A DNA stretch of 64,000 nt from Melitaea cinxia (Eukaryota > Arthropoda > Insecta > Lepidoptera > Nymphalidae), in contig NC_059423.1 in NCBI RefSeq assembly GCF_905220565.1, positions 5,142,001 to 5,206,000 on the forward strand, given 5' to 3'. Positions 9,793 through 20,405 of this stretch are shown here, one piece after another. Made by a program: the position numbers and the translations under genes. The notes under the pieces were generated by a model. The model did no database searches and was not told where the DNA came from. It was given only the letters and a program-made list of their open reading frames with translations. Within the stretch, counting starts at the first letter, position 1. Every line of letters starts with the position of its first letter.

Positions 9793-9929
9793 TACTTTTA
9801 GTTCATGCCTAGGTGCTTAATTTAAGCTTTTACAATTACTACTAAAACATATTTTCGTAACACCGTGCATCTCAAATAAATAAATAAACGCTTTCTACTC
9901 AACGGGCTCAGTAGACTTTAGTGTCGGGG

Positions 9930-10063
9930 GTCCAAAAACACGCACAATACACAAATACAAACACCTAGACCACGACATACATCTGTATGGCCAATACAAA
10001 TGTCTGTCGTGAGCGGCCGCCAACACAACAGCCAATGCTGTAACCGCTACGCCAAAGCGTTGT
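9930..10063 (-). repeat. SINE-A head fragment, type-2 head
   Basis: The minus strand reads TTGGCGTAGCGGTTACAGC (A-box-like), and later GTATTGGCCATACAG and GTGGTCTAGG. It corresponds to the head and upper body of the full-length copy at 32347-32653. The clear B box is lost. Confidence 0.6.
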
Positions 10064-10500
10064 CAAAAAAATCTCAAAGTAATAACAGTAGTTTTTTCCG
10101 TAGTTGTAGTTGTTAACCGTTTAAAGACATCAAGAGTGTTTTGAATATAGAATTTTATTTTTAATCAAGAAATAAATAAATACATTTTTAATCTTAGACA
10201 CAGCCATTTATATTTTTATTTGCTGTATTTTGATATGTAAAAAAACAACAAATCCAGTACAATTAACCAATAAAACAGAGACACTCATTTTTTTTACTAA
10301 AATGTATTTTTATTAGTTATAATAGAATATAGATAGCATATTTAAATAATCTTCTGTTCTTTGAACTCTGTGGAACCTTATTATGTTCCTTATCTTCCGG
10401 CAGCCATTTTTGTTGCGAGGTCATTTCGAAGGTAGGGACAAATAATACTATAGCAATTCTAGTAAGCGGTATAATAAAGATTTTAAAATTATATTAACTG
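10064..10500. other. AT-rich DNA, no feature seen
   Basis: No recognisable gene. 10380-10445 is slightly GC-richer but shows no motif I know. Confidence 0.4.
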
Positions 10501-10761
10501 AGGTAGGGCACAGCAGGAATTTCCTGCTCAAAATATGGAGCAGCCCGACTGGGGTAGTACCTCGACCTTACAGAAGATCACAGCTAAATAATACTGTTTT
10601 CAAGCAGTATTGTGTTCCTGTTGGTGAGTAAGGTGACCAGAGCTCCTGGGGGATTGGGGATTGGGTCGGCAACGCGCTTACGATGCTTCTGGTGTTGCAA
10701 GTGTCTATAGGCTGCGGTAGTCGCTTACCATCAGGTGAGCCGTACGCTTGTTTGCCGACCT
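10501..10761 (+). repeat. R3 repeat, best full copy
   Basis: Reference copy in this window. Landmarks: AGGTAGGGCACAGCAGG, GGAGCAGCCCGACTGGGG, CCTTACAGAAGATCACAGC, a TACTGTTTTCAAGCAGTA inverted motif, GGTCGGCAACGCGCTTACG, CTTCTGGTGTTGCAAG, TCGCTTACCATCAGGTGAGC and TTGTTTGCCGACCTA. No open frame and no A/B boxes. Class unknown, possibly a LINE-derived SINE. Confidence 0.75.
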
Positions 10762-11229
10762 AGAGACATAAAAAAAAATATATTTTATTTCCTAATTATA
10801 GTTAACACTTCACAAAATAACATACCTAATATACAAAAGCAAACCCTTATGATTATTTTAAAATCCTTTATCCATATTAATAATCTTTTTTTTAAGTACA
10901 TAACAATTTTTTTTCTTTTTTTTTTACAAATAGGTCGATTTAGTCGTATAAACAAAAAAGTAAATTCGCTCTAACCGACAACAGTACCCTACATCTCAAT
11001 ATCATCCCTGAGACCGGTGCTAATTACATGTCATAGATACTTGAACTGCCCAACGATTTTCAGGGGTCCATCAGAAAGAAGCACGAGTGACATATTCTGG
11101 GAGCACTTTGTCATTTGTAAAGGAAATAAGAAAAAAAGTCCGGTTATTTATTAGCGTGGTATATTACGTAACATTACGTAATAATTTTATTCATTCATTT
11201 CAATCAATACATATAATAAAAATGTAAAT

Positions 11230-11620
11230 GTAATATGTTTGTGCACGCTAATCTCAGAAACCGCTTATTCGATTTAGATGCGATTCACTAATACATTGTG
11301 GTAATCGCTTCAGCCTGTAATATCCCACTACTAGGCATAGGCCTCAGGATCAGAGCTTAATCCACCACGCTGCTCCAATGCGGGTTGGCGGATATATTCC
11401 CTAATATGAGTAACGATCGCTATCAGGTGTACATGATAACAACCGGGTCCGACGACTTAACGTGCTCTCCGAGGCACGCTGGGGAGACCCACACAATACA
11501 TTGTGGTAAGCTTTACTTAACATTTAGAGTTTGTTTCATGTCAATCGGTTCATAAATAAAAAAGTTATGGCAATTTAAAGAATCACATTGAACATAAAAT
11601 ACCCAAACGACGGTGTTTAT
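11230..11620 (+). repeat. older dispersed repeat interrupted by SINE-A
   Basis: The sequence CAGAAACCGCTTATTCGATT ... ACTAATACATTGTGGTAA continues after the SINE as AAGCTTTACTTAACATTTAG and TTTCATGTCAATCGGTTC. It looks like a dispersed element and is split at 11305-11494. Confidence 0.4.
11305..11494 (-). repeat. SINE-A insertion with 15-bp target duplication
   Basis: A 5'-truncated antisense SINE-A flanked by perfect AATACATTGTGGTAA duplications at 11290-11304 and 11495-11509. Left to right it contains CTTCAGCCTGTAATATCC, CCACGCTGCTCCAATG, ATGAGTAACGATCGC and the CTCTCCGAGGCACG box. The intact duplication shows that target-primed insertion generated these ends. Confidence 0.9.
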
Positions 11621-11632
11621 AATTCATAATTG

Positions 11633-12063
11633 TGTTTGCAGGCAAACGAAAAAAAAACGACTACAATTCTATCGACAAGTAATACAACGTAGGTAGACGA
11701 AAAAATAGCCAAGATTTAAGACGCATTATCAAAGATTAGTCCAAAAGATCTCGATGAAATTTAAATGTGACCACATGATAAACATCGGCTTTCGATTCAA
11801 TTAAAAATCATCGAAATCGGTACATCCAGTATAAAGTTATGCAGATTTTCGAGAGTTTCCCTCGATTTCTCTGGGATACCATCATTAGATCCTGGTTTCC
11901 TTATCATGGTATCACACCAAGGATATCTCCTTTCCAGCAAAAAAGAATTATCAAAATCTGTCCATAAACGACAAAGTTATCCCCGAACATACATAAAAAA
12001 AAATATATATATATACACATATCGTCGTATTGAGTCACCTCCTCCTTTCTTGAAGTTGGTTAA
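11633..12063 (+). repeat. R7 repeat, long copy
   Basis: Starts TTTGCAGGCAAACGA and then AAAACGACTACAATTC, and ends TTTCTTGAAGTTGGTTAAAA. Internal phrases ATCTCGATGAAATTTAAATG, ACCACATGATAAACATC and ATCGAAATCGGTACATCC match the copies at 19.9 and 25.2 kb. Confidence 0.7.
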
Positions 12064-12111
12064 AAATAAACAAAAGGATATATCCAAAAAAATGCTGTCC
12101 AAAGTTGGTAT

Positions 12112-12142
12112 TCCACGCGCACGAAGTTGCGAGCACAGCTAG
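12112..12142 (+). mobile_element. Helitron-like 3' end
   Basis: CACGCGCACGAAGTTGCGAG then CACAGCTAGT. A GC-rich short hairpin followed by CTAG|T resembles a Helitron 3' terminus and is similar to those at 57657-57688 and 58157-58189. The matching 5' end was not found. Confidence 0.35.
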
Positions 12143-12349
12143 TACACAATATATATGAAGATGATAAATTATTGTTCATCAAATATTATACATAGGATTA
12201 AAATCCGGACTACATTGTCATAACAATGGCTTGATTAAAGAGAACAAAGAGCGAAAATTTCATGTTTCCATTGATGTATTTCAAAGAGAATATTATACGT
12301 AGCGTTGATACATAGCGCTGTCCTTACATCATTTATTCAATTTTAGTCT

Positions 12350-12775
12350 TTTGACGTGACAACGTCTAATAAATCTTTGGTAGTGTGAGGAAAAGGGAGG
12401 ACCTGCAACCAGACGGTATTGTATCTGGCGGGCTAACGCCCCCAATCGTTGTTGTCGGGTTCTTGTTTAAATACTCAATCACTTTGAAAACTCTGATAGC
12501 GCGATGTAGCATACGTCAGTTTTTCTCTAATTACGTAGTTAGTATGTTGCGCGATAGATGTCGCCACAAATCGATGAACGCCGACTCCGAGCATGAAAAA
12601 GGATGACTCATTGTAGCGGTACGCTCATTGTAGCGTTACGCTCATTGTACGCTTGCGCCGCATCCATCTCTTCCACTCGATTGGCCTATGCGTCCGAGGA
12701 GATGTTTTGTTATGACGTTGTCACGTCAAACTATCGTCCGTAAACCAACTATACAGACAACCAATTTTTTTACTC
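12350..12775. mobile_element. R8 MITE-like element with 17-bp inverted repeats
   Basis: Perfect 17-bp inverted pair: TTTGACGTGACAACGTC at 12350-12366 and its complement at 12714-12730. A tail (CTATCGTCCGTAAACC ... CAGACAACCAATTTTTT) extends to about 12775 and also occurs in copies at 35.8, 40.9 and 57.4 kb, so the true end may lie beyond the inverted repeat. The inside has three short repeats of CTCATTGTAGCG/TACGCTTGCGCC type. No protein. Confidence 0.65.
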
Positions 12776-12839
12776 TATAAAAGTGAAAAATAAGTGACCG
12801 ATACGCGTGGCGTTAGCAGGTAACGTAGCCTATGGACAC

Positions 12840-13080
12840 CACTACCATCAGCATTTTTTTATTATTATTTAATTTTAAATTAGATTGTTTTATTTTTCTT
12901 CTTTTTTGGTTTTTAACTTTTTTTCTCTTTATAATTTAGTTTTGTATACATTTTTTTATCAAACTGTATTCATCTTGTTTTATTTTATTATTGTTATTTT
13001 TTTTTTGTATTAATATTTTAGTAATTAAGTCAATGTCTCTGATGTCCTAAATAAATATATTTTTTCTTTCTTTCTTTCAT
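12840..13080 (+). repeat. LINE-like 3' tail, T-rich with (TTTC)n end
   Basis: A T-rich stretch ending GATGTCCTAAATAAATA, then TTTTTTCTTTCTTTCTTTC. An AATAAA signal and a tetranucleotide tail suggest the 3' UTR of a non-LTR element whose coding part is gone. Confidence 0.45.
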
Positions 13081-13141
13081 TGCAACCGCGTTGACTACTC
13101 CCGATCCTAGCCAGAAGCTTTAACCACTTAACTCATCACAG

Positions 13142-13225
13142 TAGCATAATGGATCTTGAAAGCAGTATTATTTAGCTGTGATTTTCTGTAATGTCGAGGT
13201 ACTTTATCAGTCGGGCTGCTGTAAA
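13142..13225 (-). repeat. R3 fragment, antisense
   Basis: The reverse complement contains ACAGCAGCCCGACTGATAA, CATTACAGAAAATCACAGC and TAATACTGCTTTCAAG, the first third of R3. Confidence 0.65.
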
Positions 13226-13420
13226 TTTTGAACAAGATATTCTGCGTCTATATCAATTAACGTAATTTAGACATTATATATATAGCGTATATAATGTATG
13301 GTATATGTATATATGAATTATTTTCTCTTGTATATAATATGACGATTGCCACTAATGTTACCTTATTATTCCTACCTTTTTTTTCTCAATGTGAATTTTA
13401 CTAATACTCAATTTCGCACA

Positions 13421-13725
13421 CCTACAAACGTCTTGCCGCTAAACGCTATTTAAAAATAGGGGTTGGTGGTAGAAGGGTGAAAATTTAGGGCTGTATGTAT
13501 TTTCAACGCCAAATCATAATATAATAAAAAATAAATAATTTATCTAAAAATTAAAAAAAAATAAGGGGTGGACTACCCTTAACATTAAGGGGGATGAAAA
13601 ATAGATGTTGTTCGATTCTCAGATCTACCTAATATGCACACAAAATTACATGAGAATCGGTCAAGCCGTTTCGAAGGAGTTTAAGTACAAACACCGCGAC
13701 ACGAGAATTTTATATATTAGACTAG
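13421..13725 (+). repeat. R5 repeat
   Basis: Landmarks: GTCTTGCCGCTAAACGC, AAAATAGGGGTTGG, GGGGTGGACTACCCTTAAC, GAAAAATAGATGTTGTTCG, ATGAGAATCGGTCAAGCCG and ACACGAGAATTTTATATATT then AGACTAG. Near-identical to 45681-45979 and inverted at 61666-61871. Class not certain. The CTAG end might be Helitron-like. Confidence 0.65.
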
Positions 13726-13745
13726 ATATAGCATATATATATATG

Positions 13746-13975
13746 CTTCAGCCTGTAATATGCCAATACTAGGCATGGGCCTCTTTCCCCATGCAGGAGA
13801 AGGATCAGAGCTTAATCCACCACGCTGCTCCAATGCAGGTTGGATATGTCCCCTACTATGAGTAACGATCGCTATCAGGTATTTATGATAACAACCGGGA
13901 CGACGATTGTTGGACTTATCGTGCTCTTCGAGGCACGGTGGAGAGACCCTCATGAAAAGACGTCCAAACCGGAAT
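13746..13975 (-). repeat. SINE-A, antisense, head missing
   Basis: Runs from CTTCAGCCTGTAATATGCC through CACGCTGCTCCAATGCAG and ATGAGTAACGATCGC to TTCGAGGCACGGTGG. The tRNA-like head is not present. Confidence 0.8.
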
Positions 13976-13984
13976 ATTTCTTAT

Positions 13985-14285
13985 ATTTGAACCTATACAA
14001 ATACCATCCCAAGCGTACCACGTGACAAACACCAGCTTTTGATTTCAAAAAAAAAATATCAAAATCGATACACCCAGTAAAAAATTATGACGTAACACAT
14101 AAAAATGACATCGTCTAAGTTAACAAAAATGATCATAAAATAAAAACTACTGAGCCAAAGTGAATAAAATTTTTATGGTACCAAACGGCAACTATTCCTC
14201 GTCGAATAAAAAAAAATCACGTAAATCAGAACCGAAATCTCGGCGTACACGATTTAAATACATTAAAAAAAAAACTACTTTCCTT
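13985..14285 (+). repeat. R7 fragments, diverged
   Basis: Contains CACGTGACAAACACCAGC, ATCAAAATCGATACACCC and GTAAAAAATTATGACG, partial R7 phrases, followed by an A/T-rich stretch before the LINE. Confidence 0.45.
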
Positions 14286-14299
14286 TTTCTATAATAAGC

Positions 14300-15811
14300 T
14301 TGTCACCACAGCCCCCGCCAATTGATGCTGCTGAGCACATCTTGATAGAGGTTGAGTTGGCTCACACAAAAATGTTATTAGGTGTATTCTATAGCCCATC
14401 ACTTAATGTAGACTACTTTACTTCTTTTGAACAGATTATAGTGACTTATACTCCCTCATATTGTCATAATATAATTATGGGCGATTTTAACACATGTATG
14501 GTAAAGCGTGATAGAAAATCTGAAAGACTCAGTACCATTCTTGATTCGTGCAATATGCAGCTGTTGCCACTTAAACCCACACACTATTTTCCCGGTTGTG
14601 TGCCTTCACTTTTAGATCTCATCATGGTTTCTGCTCTAGAATTTGTTTTCAAATTTGGACAGTGTCCCGCGGAGGGTTTCTCGTACCATGATTTGATATA
14701 TCTATCTTATAATTTACGTCCTCCTAAAGAAAAGGCAAGAGTATTGATGCAGCGGAATTTTGGTCGAATGAATTCAGATAGTTTACTGTTAGACGCACGT
14801 GAACTGAACTGGTCCATAATTTATAGCGAAACGGATATCGACAAAAAAATAGAAATATTTAATAGCCTAATAGCTAATTTATATGACAAACACGCCCCAG
14901 TAAGACCTGTTAAAATTAAGCATCTTCCTGCACCTTGGATGACCAACGAGTTAAAGTTGTTGATAGCCAAAAAGCACAGGGCTAGGGCAAAGTATAGGAA
15001 GTCCAATTCTGATGAGCATCGTGAGAGATACGTAAAAATACGCAATCGCTGTAATACGATGTGTAGGGATGCACAAAGACGTCATATTCATAAATCGGTT
15101 GAGAACGGCAACCCAGCAAAAGTGTGGAAGTTACTTAAATCACTTGGAGTTGGTAAGCAAACAAGTAATTATTACTCAGATATTTCTACAGACGAACTAA
15201 ACCGACATTTTGCTTCACCTGATTCAGACTTTCACGCCAATACAAAGGCTTGCACACTACATCATCTTTCCCAGCTACCAGCTCCTAATCATCCTCCGTT
15301 CTTTTTTAGTCAAATTACTGAATGTGATGTTAAGAAGAACATATTATCCATATCGTCTGATGCCGTTGGTTGCGATAACGTTAGTCGTAAGATGCTGGTA
15401 CCTATCCTTGATGTAATTCTCCCTGTTCTCACGCATATCTTTAATAGTTCTATTGATTCTGGTATTTTTCCCATTACTTGGAAGGATGCTTACGTTATTC
15501 CTTTACCTAAAAAATCTAATCCTTCTACTGTTACTGACTTTCGACCAATCTCTATCCTTCCTTTTCTTTCCAAAGTCTTCGAACGCATAGGCCACTTTCA
15601 ACTTACTTTGTATATGACGAAAAATAATCTTCTAAATCCACTTCAATCAGGGTTTAGAACAGGACACAGCACGACTTCTGCTCTTGTCAAAGTCACCGAG
15701 GACATCAGATATGGCATGGATAACAAGAAGCTTACTGTTCTGACTTTATTAGACTTCAGTAATGCTTTTAATACGGTAGATCATGACGTACTTCTCCATG
15801 TGTTCACTTAA
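14300..15811 (+). pseudogene. LINE ORF2 part 1: endonuclease remnant and N-terminal RT
   Basis: A 503-residue open frame. Residues 30-130 are the C-terminal two thirds of an apurinic-like endonuclease, with YSPS at 31-34, GDFN at 61-64 and a terminal motif that reads SYH (128-130) where the family normally has SDH. Loss of that aspartate should disable DNA nicking. Residues about 200-290 form the basic linker. RT begins near 390 with IPLPKKSNP and DFRPISILP. Motif A is present as LLDFSNAFNTVDHD with D485. The frame ends a few residues later because of a 1-nt shift; the protein continues in the frame of 15783-16850. The ATG used here is arbitrary, since the true N-terminus is missing. Confidence 0.85.
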
Positions 15812-16850
15812 CATATCTCCATCAGTGATTGACTGGTTTCGTAGTTATCTACAGAGGTGCCGGCAGAGAGAAAAGATGGCAATAGATCTTTCCTCTTGGT
15901 CTAATTTGCCTGTCGGTGTGCCTCAAGGTGGTGTCTTATCACCTCTTCTATTTGCCATTTTCATTAACAACATCACGAATAGCATTTCTTCTCTCTACCA
16001 TTTGTATGCAGATGATTTGCAGATCTATGCTCAGTCTGACCTCGAAAACTTGCCTGGGGCTATTACTATAATTAACAAAGATCTTGCTGCTGTAGCTGAA
16101 TGGAGTCGCTGTTATGGTCTTAAATTAAATCCAGTGAAATCGCAAGTTATAGTATTGGGTAGTCGGGCTTTTATTTCGAGGATTGACTGGGCTTCTTTAC
16201 CTCCGGTGCTCATCAATAACACTTCCATACCATATAGTAAGTGCGTTAAAAATCTTGGCGTTTACATGGACGAGAATATGAACTGGACAACGCAGATTAA
16301 AGAAGTGAGTACAAAAATGTTTTCAACTTGGCATTCGTTAAGACGCTTACAATACATGCTACCGACTTCTACTAAAATTACACTCGCGGAATCTCTTTTC
16401 CTGTCTTATCTCGACTATGCCGATGCGTGCTATCCTGACCTTACTGAACAACAACTGACAAAACTTGAGAGGCTCCAAAATTTAGCTATTAGATTCGTAT
16501 TTTCTTTGCGAAAATACGATCACATATCCGATTTTCGTAAAAAGCTCAAGTGGTTGCCAATCCGCTTTCGCCGGAATACTAGAATACTGTCGCTGCTTTA
16601 CTATGTGCTTAAAAGTCCCCGGGTCCCAGAGTATCTAAGAGAAAAGTTTATAGTGCGTGAATCTGACAAGGCACTGCGCTCGAATGATACAACTACGCTG
16701 TATATACCTATCCATCATACTGCTTTCTACAATTGCTCTTTTACAGTGCAGTCAATAATTCTGTGGATTGCTTTGCCTAAAAGTATTAGGGAGGCTAAAA
16801 CTCTTACATCATTTAAGAAGCTACTTAAAGATTTTTACCTAAATTGTTAG
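15783..16850 (+). pseudogene. LINE ORF2 part 2: RT active site to C-terminus
   Basis: A 355-residue frame continuing the reverse transcriptase. SLNISPSVIDWFRSYL is the segment right after the frameshift. GVPQGGVLSPLLF (45-57) is RT motif B. LYADDLQIY (74-82) holds the catalytic YADD of motif C. NPVKSQ and LGVYMDENMNWTTQI are thumb-side motifs. The C-terminus (KSIREAKTLTSFKKLLKDFY) looks complete. It would copy its RNA at a nicked target, but only if joined with part 1. Only one disabling change separates the two halves, so decay is modest. Confidence 0.88.
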
Positions 16851-17336
16851 TGAAAAGCTGGTCTGTGTTAGTAAGTTTACTCGTAGTTATTCGTAAATGT
16901 GCTGTCGATAATTATTCAATTTTATATTTATGATTAACTATTATCTACTTGATAATTAATGTAATAGGTATGTATTTATTTGTGTATTTAACTGTTTATA
17001 TATTTATAATATATACTATTTATTTATATAAAGAACAATCCATTATTATTTCTTTAGAAGCAATGTGCATTGATAGATGATGTTAGTACGACTATTGTAT
17101 TTATTCCTATATACATAAGGTACATAACTCTGTTCCGAATATGACATAATTAGAACTGGCTGTGAAATAATAGAATTATTGAATTGTCTTTTTCAATTAT
17201 GTCACCTAAACTTAGTTTGTAAATATTTTACTCGTATTTGCATAAATATAATTCTAAAATAGAAACCTATGTACTATAAATATGTAGTGTGTGTCTTTAA
17301 TTTTAGTACTTTACTGAATTTGACTAATGGAGATAT

Positions 17337-17537
17337 GGATCCAACTGCTGGTTTTGAAATACACAGACCGAAGACGGGCAGCAGCGTTTTTGGTGCGACA
17401 AAGCCAGCCCTGCGGTCACCAACCCGCCTGCCCAGCGTGGTGACTATGGGCAAAACACATGAGTTCACGCCATTATGGAGCTAACTTGTGGAGGCTTATG
17501 TCCAGCTGTGAACTGTATTAGGATGAAGTGATGACTC
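17337..17537 (+). repeat. SINE-B, 5'-truncated, with 10-bp duplication
   Basis: Flanked by ATGGAGATAT at 17327-17336 and 17538-17547. It contains GAAGACGGGCAGCAGCG, TGCGACAAAGCCAGCCC, CCCAGCGTGGTGACTATGG and the 3' end GATGAAGTGATG. Confidence 0.88.
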
Positions 17538-17547
17538 ATGGAGATAT

Positions 17548-17939
17548 AAAAGCCATTTCCACTGAGTATTTGTGTCACGTTATCAATATTTTGGTTACAG
17601 ACAGGGTATGAAATAAGTTGTTATCTGTGATATTGCCAGCTTTTAATTATGTTTCGTTTGCACGTTTCAAATTTTAATAATGTTATTTTAAACTGTATAA
17701 CAAAGTATTAAATATACATTTAGAAAGAAAGTATAAATAATAGACGATATCCAAAGCTTCAGATTAAATAAAATACCACTACACAATAAAAGAAGGAATT
17801 ACTACTGAATTTTCAAAAGCTTTAATGATTGAGAAAAGTAACAATCATGAAATAAGCATGGCTGTCTACAAACGAATTCGCAGTGAGAAAGTTGTTTTGT
17901 ATCGCGCAATCTACGTCGAAGCATCGTGAACTGTCTTTG
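17548..17939. other. AT-rich DNA, no feature seen
   Basis: No gene or repeat landmark recognised. Confidence 0.4.
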
Positions 17940-18044
17940 TTCTAAACATTTTTGAATATCATATCAAAAATTGACAATTGATATTCAAAAATGTTTAGAA
18001 TTCCTAATATGTGGGTAACACAAAAATAAAATCGTACATATTAA
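17940..18044. mobile_element. palindromic element, copy without tRNA-like insert
   Basis: Perfect 22-bp arms (17940-17961 and 17979-18000; TTCTAAACATTTTTGAATAT...) around a 17-nt centre, then a right flank GTGGGTAACACAAAAATAA ... TCGTACATATTAA. The same arm and flank border the tRNA-like sequences at 18.9 and 56.3-56.7 kb, while the 30.8-kb copy keeps only the inner arm. It looks like a deletion form of that family. Confidence 0.7.
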
Positions 18045-18430
18045 GTCTTTGTTGTTGAAATCAAATTTTATTTAATATCACAATTTAGTCTGTAACATCT
18101 GCAATGGAGCAGCCAGTACTAAGCTACATCCATCTCCTACAATCAAAAAGATGCAGTAGGGTCTTTACAGACTAATGACCAGTATATATATATATTTTTT
18201 AATAATTTCACCTAAAAATCAAATGCGTACTAGGAAGTGAAGTAAAATTAACTTTTACTGTGAAATAAGCTTAAAAGCTCGGCGGACTACAAACTTTATT
18301 ATTACAATTTTAATAGCGCATGTTCTATTGACTACGTTTTGAATGTAGCTTTATGAACGATTTTACTTTATGAGATGAAATTTTCAATGAAAAGATACTT
18401 CATTTTGTAAATATAAAATATCGAATTTTT
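18045..18430. other. AT-rich DNA, no feature seen
   Basis: No gene recognised. Contains a short (TA)n run near 18183. Confidence 0.4.
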
Positions 18431-18434
18431 TATT

Positions 18435-18605
18435 TTTATTTATTGCCTCCACTGGTGACAAGAGGGCTTGTGCATATTTTGCCAAGAGAATCGGCATAGC
18501 GATTCAACGAGGAAATGCTACCAGCATTCTTTGGCATAATTCCACGCGGACATGATTGGTACCATAACTATCTGTAAATATTTAGTTCTTAAGTTTTGAA
18601 GTGTA
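18435..18605 (+). pseudogene. LINE ORF2 C-terminal remnant
   Basis: One frame translates as STGDKRACAYFAKRIGIA and continues IQRGNATSILWHNSTRT, resembling the extreme C-terminus of a non-LTR reverse-transcriptase protein. A second copy lies antisense at 7612-7745. The downstream TAACTATCTGTAAATATTTA is shared by both copies, so it is part of the element 3' end. Confidence 0.55.
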
Positions 18606-18686
18606 TAATGTTTAAATATCGAATCGAAGTTATTGTTTAATGATTCAAAGATTTTTCGTTAGATGGTACTCTAATTACAGACTAAT

Positions 18687-18846
18687 GCTTCAGCCTGTAA
18701 TATCCCACTACTGGGCATAGGCCTCCTTCCCCATGTAGAAGAAGGATCAGCGCTTAATCCACCACGCTGCTCCAATGTGGGTTGGCGGATATATTCCCTA
18801 CTATGAGTAACGATCGCTATCAGGTGTACATGATAACAACCGGGAC
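18687..18846 (-). repeat. SINE-A, antisense, truncated at palindromic element
   Basis: From CTTCAGCCTGTAATATCCC to GATAACAACCGGGACCGA. The expected CTCTCCGAGGCACG box is absent. The sequence changes to a short GACCGACCGAC-like stretch and then a tRNA-like element. Confidence 0.8.
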
Positions 18847-18884
18847 CGAGAGATTACCGATTCACCGACTGACCGACCGACAAC

Positions 18885-18956
18885 CGTTCCAGCGGGGATC
18901 GAACCTGCATCTCCGACTGACCGTGTCGGTGCTCTAGCCAATTAAGCTATGGAACG
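18885..18956 (-). other. tRNA-like sequence inside palindromic element
   Basis: 72 nt. The minus strand begins CGTTCCA and ends TGGAACG, a perfect 7-bp acceptor stem. D stem GCTT/GAGC, anticodon stem CCGAC/GTCGG, and a T arm with TTCGATC loop (one mismatch in the stem) complete a cloverleaf. The A box (TAGCTTAATTGG) and B box (GGTTCGATCCC) look usable by RNA polymerase III. The anticodon loop is ACGGTCA, so position 33 is C instead of the near-invariant T; I do not assign an amino acid. The right arm of the palindromic element follows at 18957-19030. Confidence 0.7.
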
Positions 18957-19339
18957 GTCGATTTTTGATATGATATTAAAAAATGTTTAGAATTTCCTAA
19001 TAACACAAAAATAAAATCGTACAAATTAAATAATATGAAATTTTAATGTTGAACCCGGGCAGTGGCTAATTTAAAAAATCTTGATATATTCTTGTTCAGC
19101 GCTTCGCCACATTTCATTGCTTTTATATGTTTCATTCTTAACACGTTTGATATTATATGATTTTGTGAATATTTTTAATACCAACCGAGTTGAAATCATA
19201 ATATGGATATACACTTTATACTTTTATAAAGATATAAAATTTACACTTTTATTAAAAATCATATATTTATAACTTAGAGAATTAATATAGTTGTAAAATT
19301 AGATGTCACTAGCGGTTTCATACGTAGAGTTTTGATATT

Positions 19340-19540
19340 ATGTACATGTGTCCCAAGCATAGTCTCGAGAAACTTATAGTACTGGCTCAAGTTGAAGGGA
19401 AACGCGCCAAAGGGAGGACACCAGCAAGATGGTCTGATGTCGTCAAGAATACAGTGGGAGGCAGCTTGCACCGTGCAACACATGCTGCTTACGATCGCCT
19501 TCAATGGAGACGTATCATTCGTTCGTGATCCTCATCATTG
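19340..19540 (+). pseudogene. RTE LINE ORF2 C-terminal fragment
   Basis: A frame reads LAQVEGKRAKGRTPARWSDV and then HAAYDRLQWRRIIRS. The GKRxxGRxxxRW motif and the DRxxWRxI ending are standard for the last residues of RTE-type ORF2. Only about 60 codons remain. Confidence 0.8.
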
Positions 19541-19684
19541 AGGGAACGAGGAAGAAGGAAGAATATGTGTATTTATTATTTTTTAGATAACAATTCAAAA
19601 TAATAAGAGAATACATAATATAGCAAGAAAGGAATTACGTTCCATCAGTTGTGGCTAGTGGACTTAGAGCTAATTGGGGTCACT

Positions 19685-19915
19685 TCTATGTAGCATTAAT
19701 GTTGACTATGGCCTACAAAGATCTTGGTCAAAATGATGCATGAGCAATCTGACTTGGGAATTACCGCAAACGATCGATGATCACAGATAATAATACTGCT
19801 ACACGCATTATTGCAAAGTTCCCGTTGTAAGTAAGGCAATCCATTTGTGATGCTCCTAATCATGCAAGCTACGGCTAATCACTTACCATCAGGAAGAGAG
19901 CACGCTTGTTTGACA
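19685..19915 (+). repeat. R3 repeat, strongly diverged
   Basis: Weak series: TGAGCAATCTGACTTGG, ATCGATGATCACAGATAA, TACTGCTACACGCATTATT, CTTACCATCAGGAAGAGAGC and TTGTTTGACAT. Order matches R3. Confidence 0.45.
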
Positions 19916-19935
19916 TATACATATATATAGTACAA

Positions 19936-20401
19936 TAATTGTATTTGCTCGCAAACGAAAAACAACCGACTTCAATTACATCGACAAGTAATACAACGGA
20001 AGGAAGACGAAAAAGTCAAGTAAACACGCGTTATCAAAGATTCCTCAAAAAGTTGTTTTCAGATCTCGATGAAATTTAAATGTGATCACATGATAAACAT
20101 CAGCTTTCGATTAAATTAAAAGTCATCAAAATCGGTACTCCCAGTAAAAAGTTTTGCGGTATAATACAACGTAGGTCGACGAAAAAATAGTCAAGTAAGA
20201 ACGCATTATTAGATATAACTCAAAAAGTAGTTGTTAGATCTCAAATAAATTTAAATGGGACCAAATGACACACACCACACCATTCGATTAAATTTTTTTT
20301 TTGTCGAAATCGGTCCACCCAGTCAAAAGTTCTGAAGTAACATACATAAAAAAAAATACAGTCGAATTGAGAACCTCCTCTTTTTTGGAAGTTGGTTAAA
20401 A
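19936..20401 (+). repeat. R7 repeat with internal duplication
   Basis: Starts GTATTTGCTCGCAAACG, AACAACCGACTTCAATTAC and ends TTTTTTGGAAGTTGGTTAAA. The unit ATACAACG(T/G)AGG...GACGAAAAA appears twice (near 19990 and 20165), as do the following AGTCAAGTAA and CTCAAAAAGT phrases, so the inner part is duplicated. Confidence 0.65.
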
Positions 20402-20405
20402 ATAG

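Larger units (their letters stand above)
14290..17060 (+). mobile_element. CR1/Jockey-type LINE, 5'-truncated, one frameshift
   Basis: Contains most of ORF2 (two overlapping frames 14300-15811 and 15783-16850) plus a 3' UTR of roughly 200 bp after the stop at 16850. ORF1 and the N-terminal third of the endonuclease are missing, so the copy was probably 5'-truncated at insertion near 14290. No clear tail or target duplication was located. Clade is judged from motif style (GVPQGG, YADDLQ, short C-terminus ending in a KKLLKDF-type motif). Confidence 0.8.
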
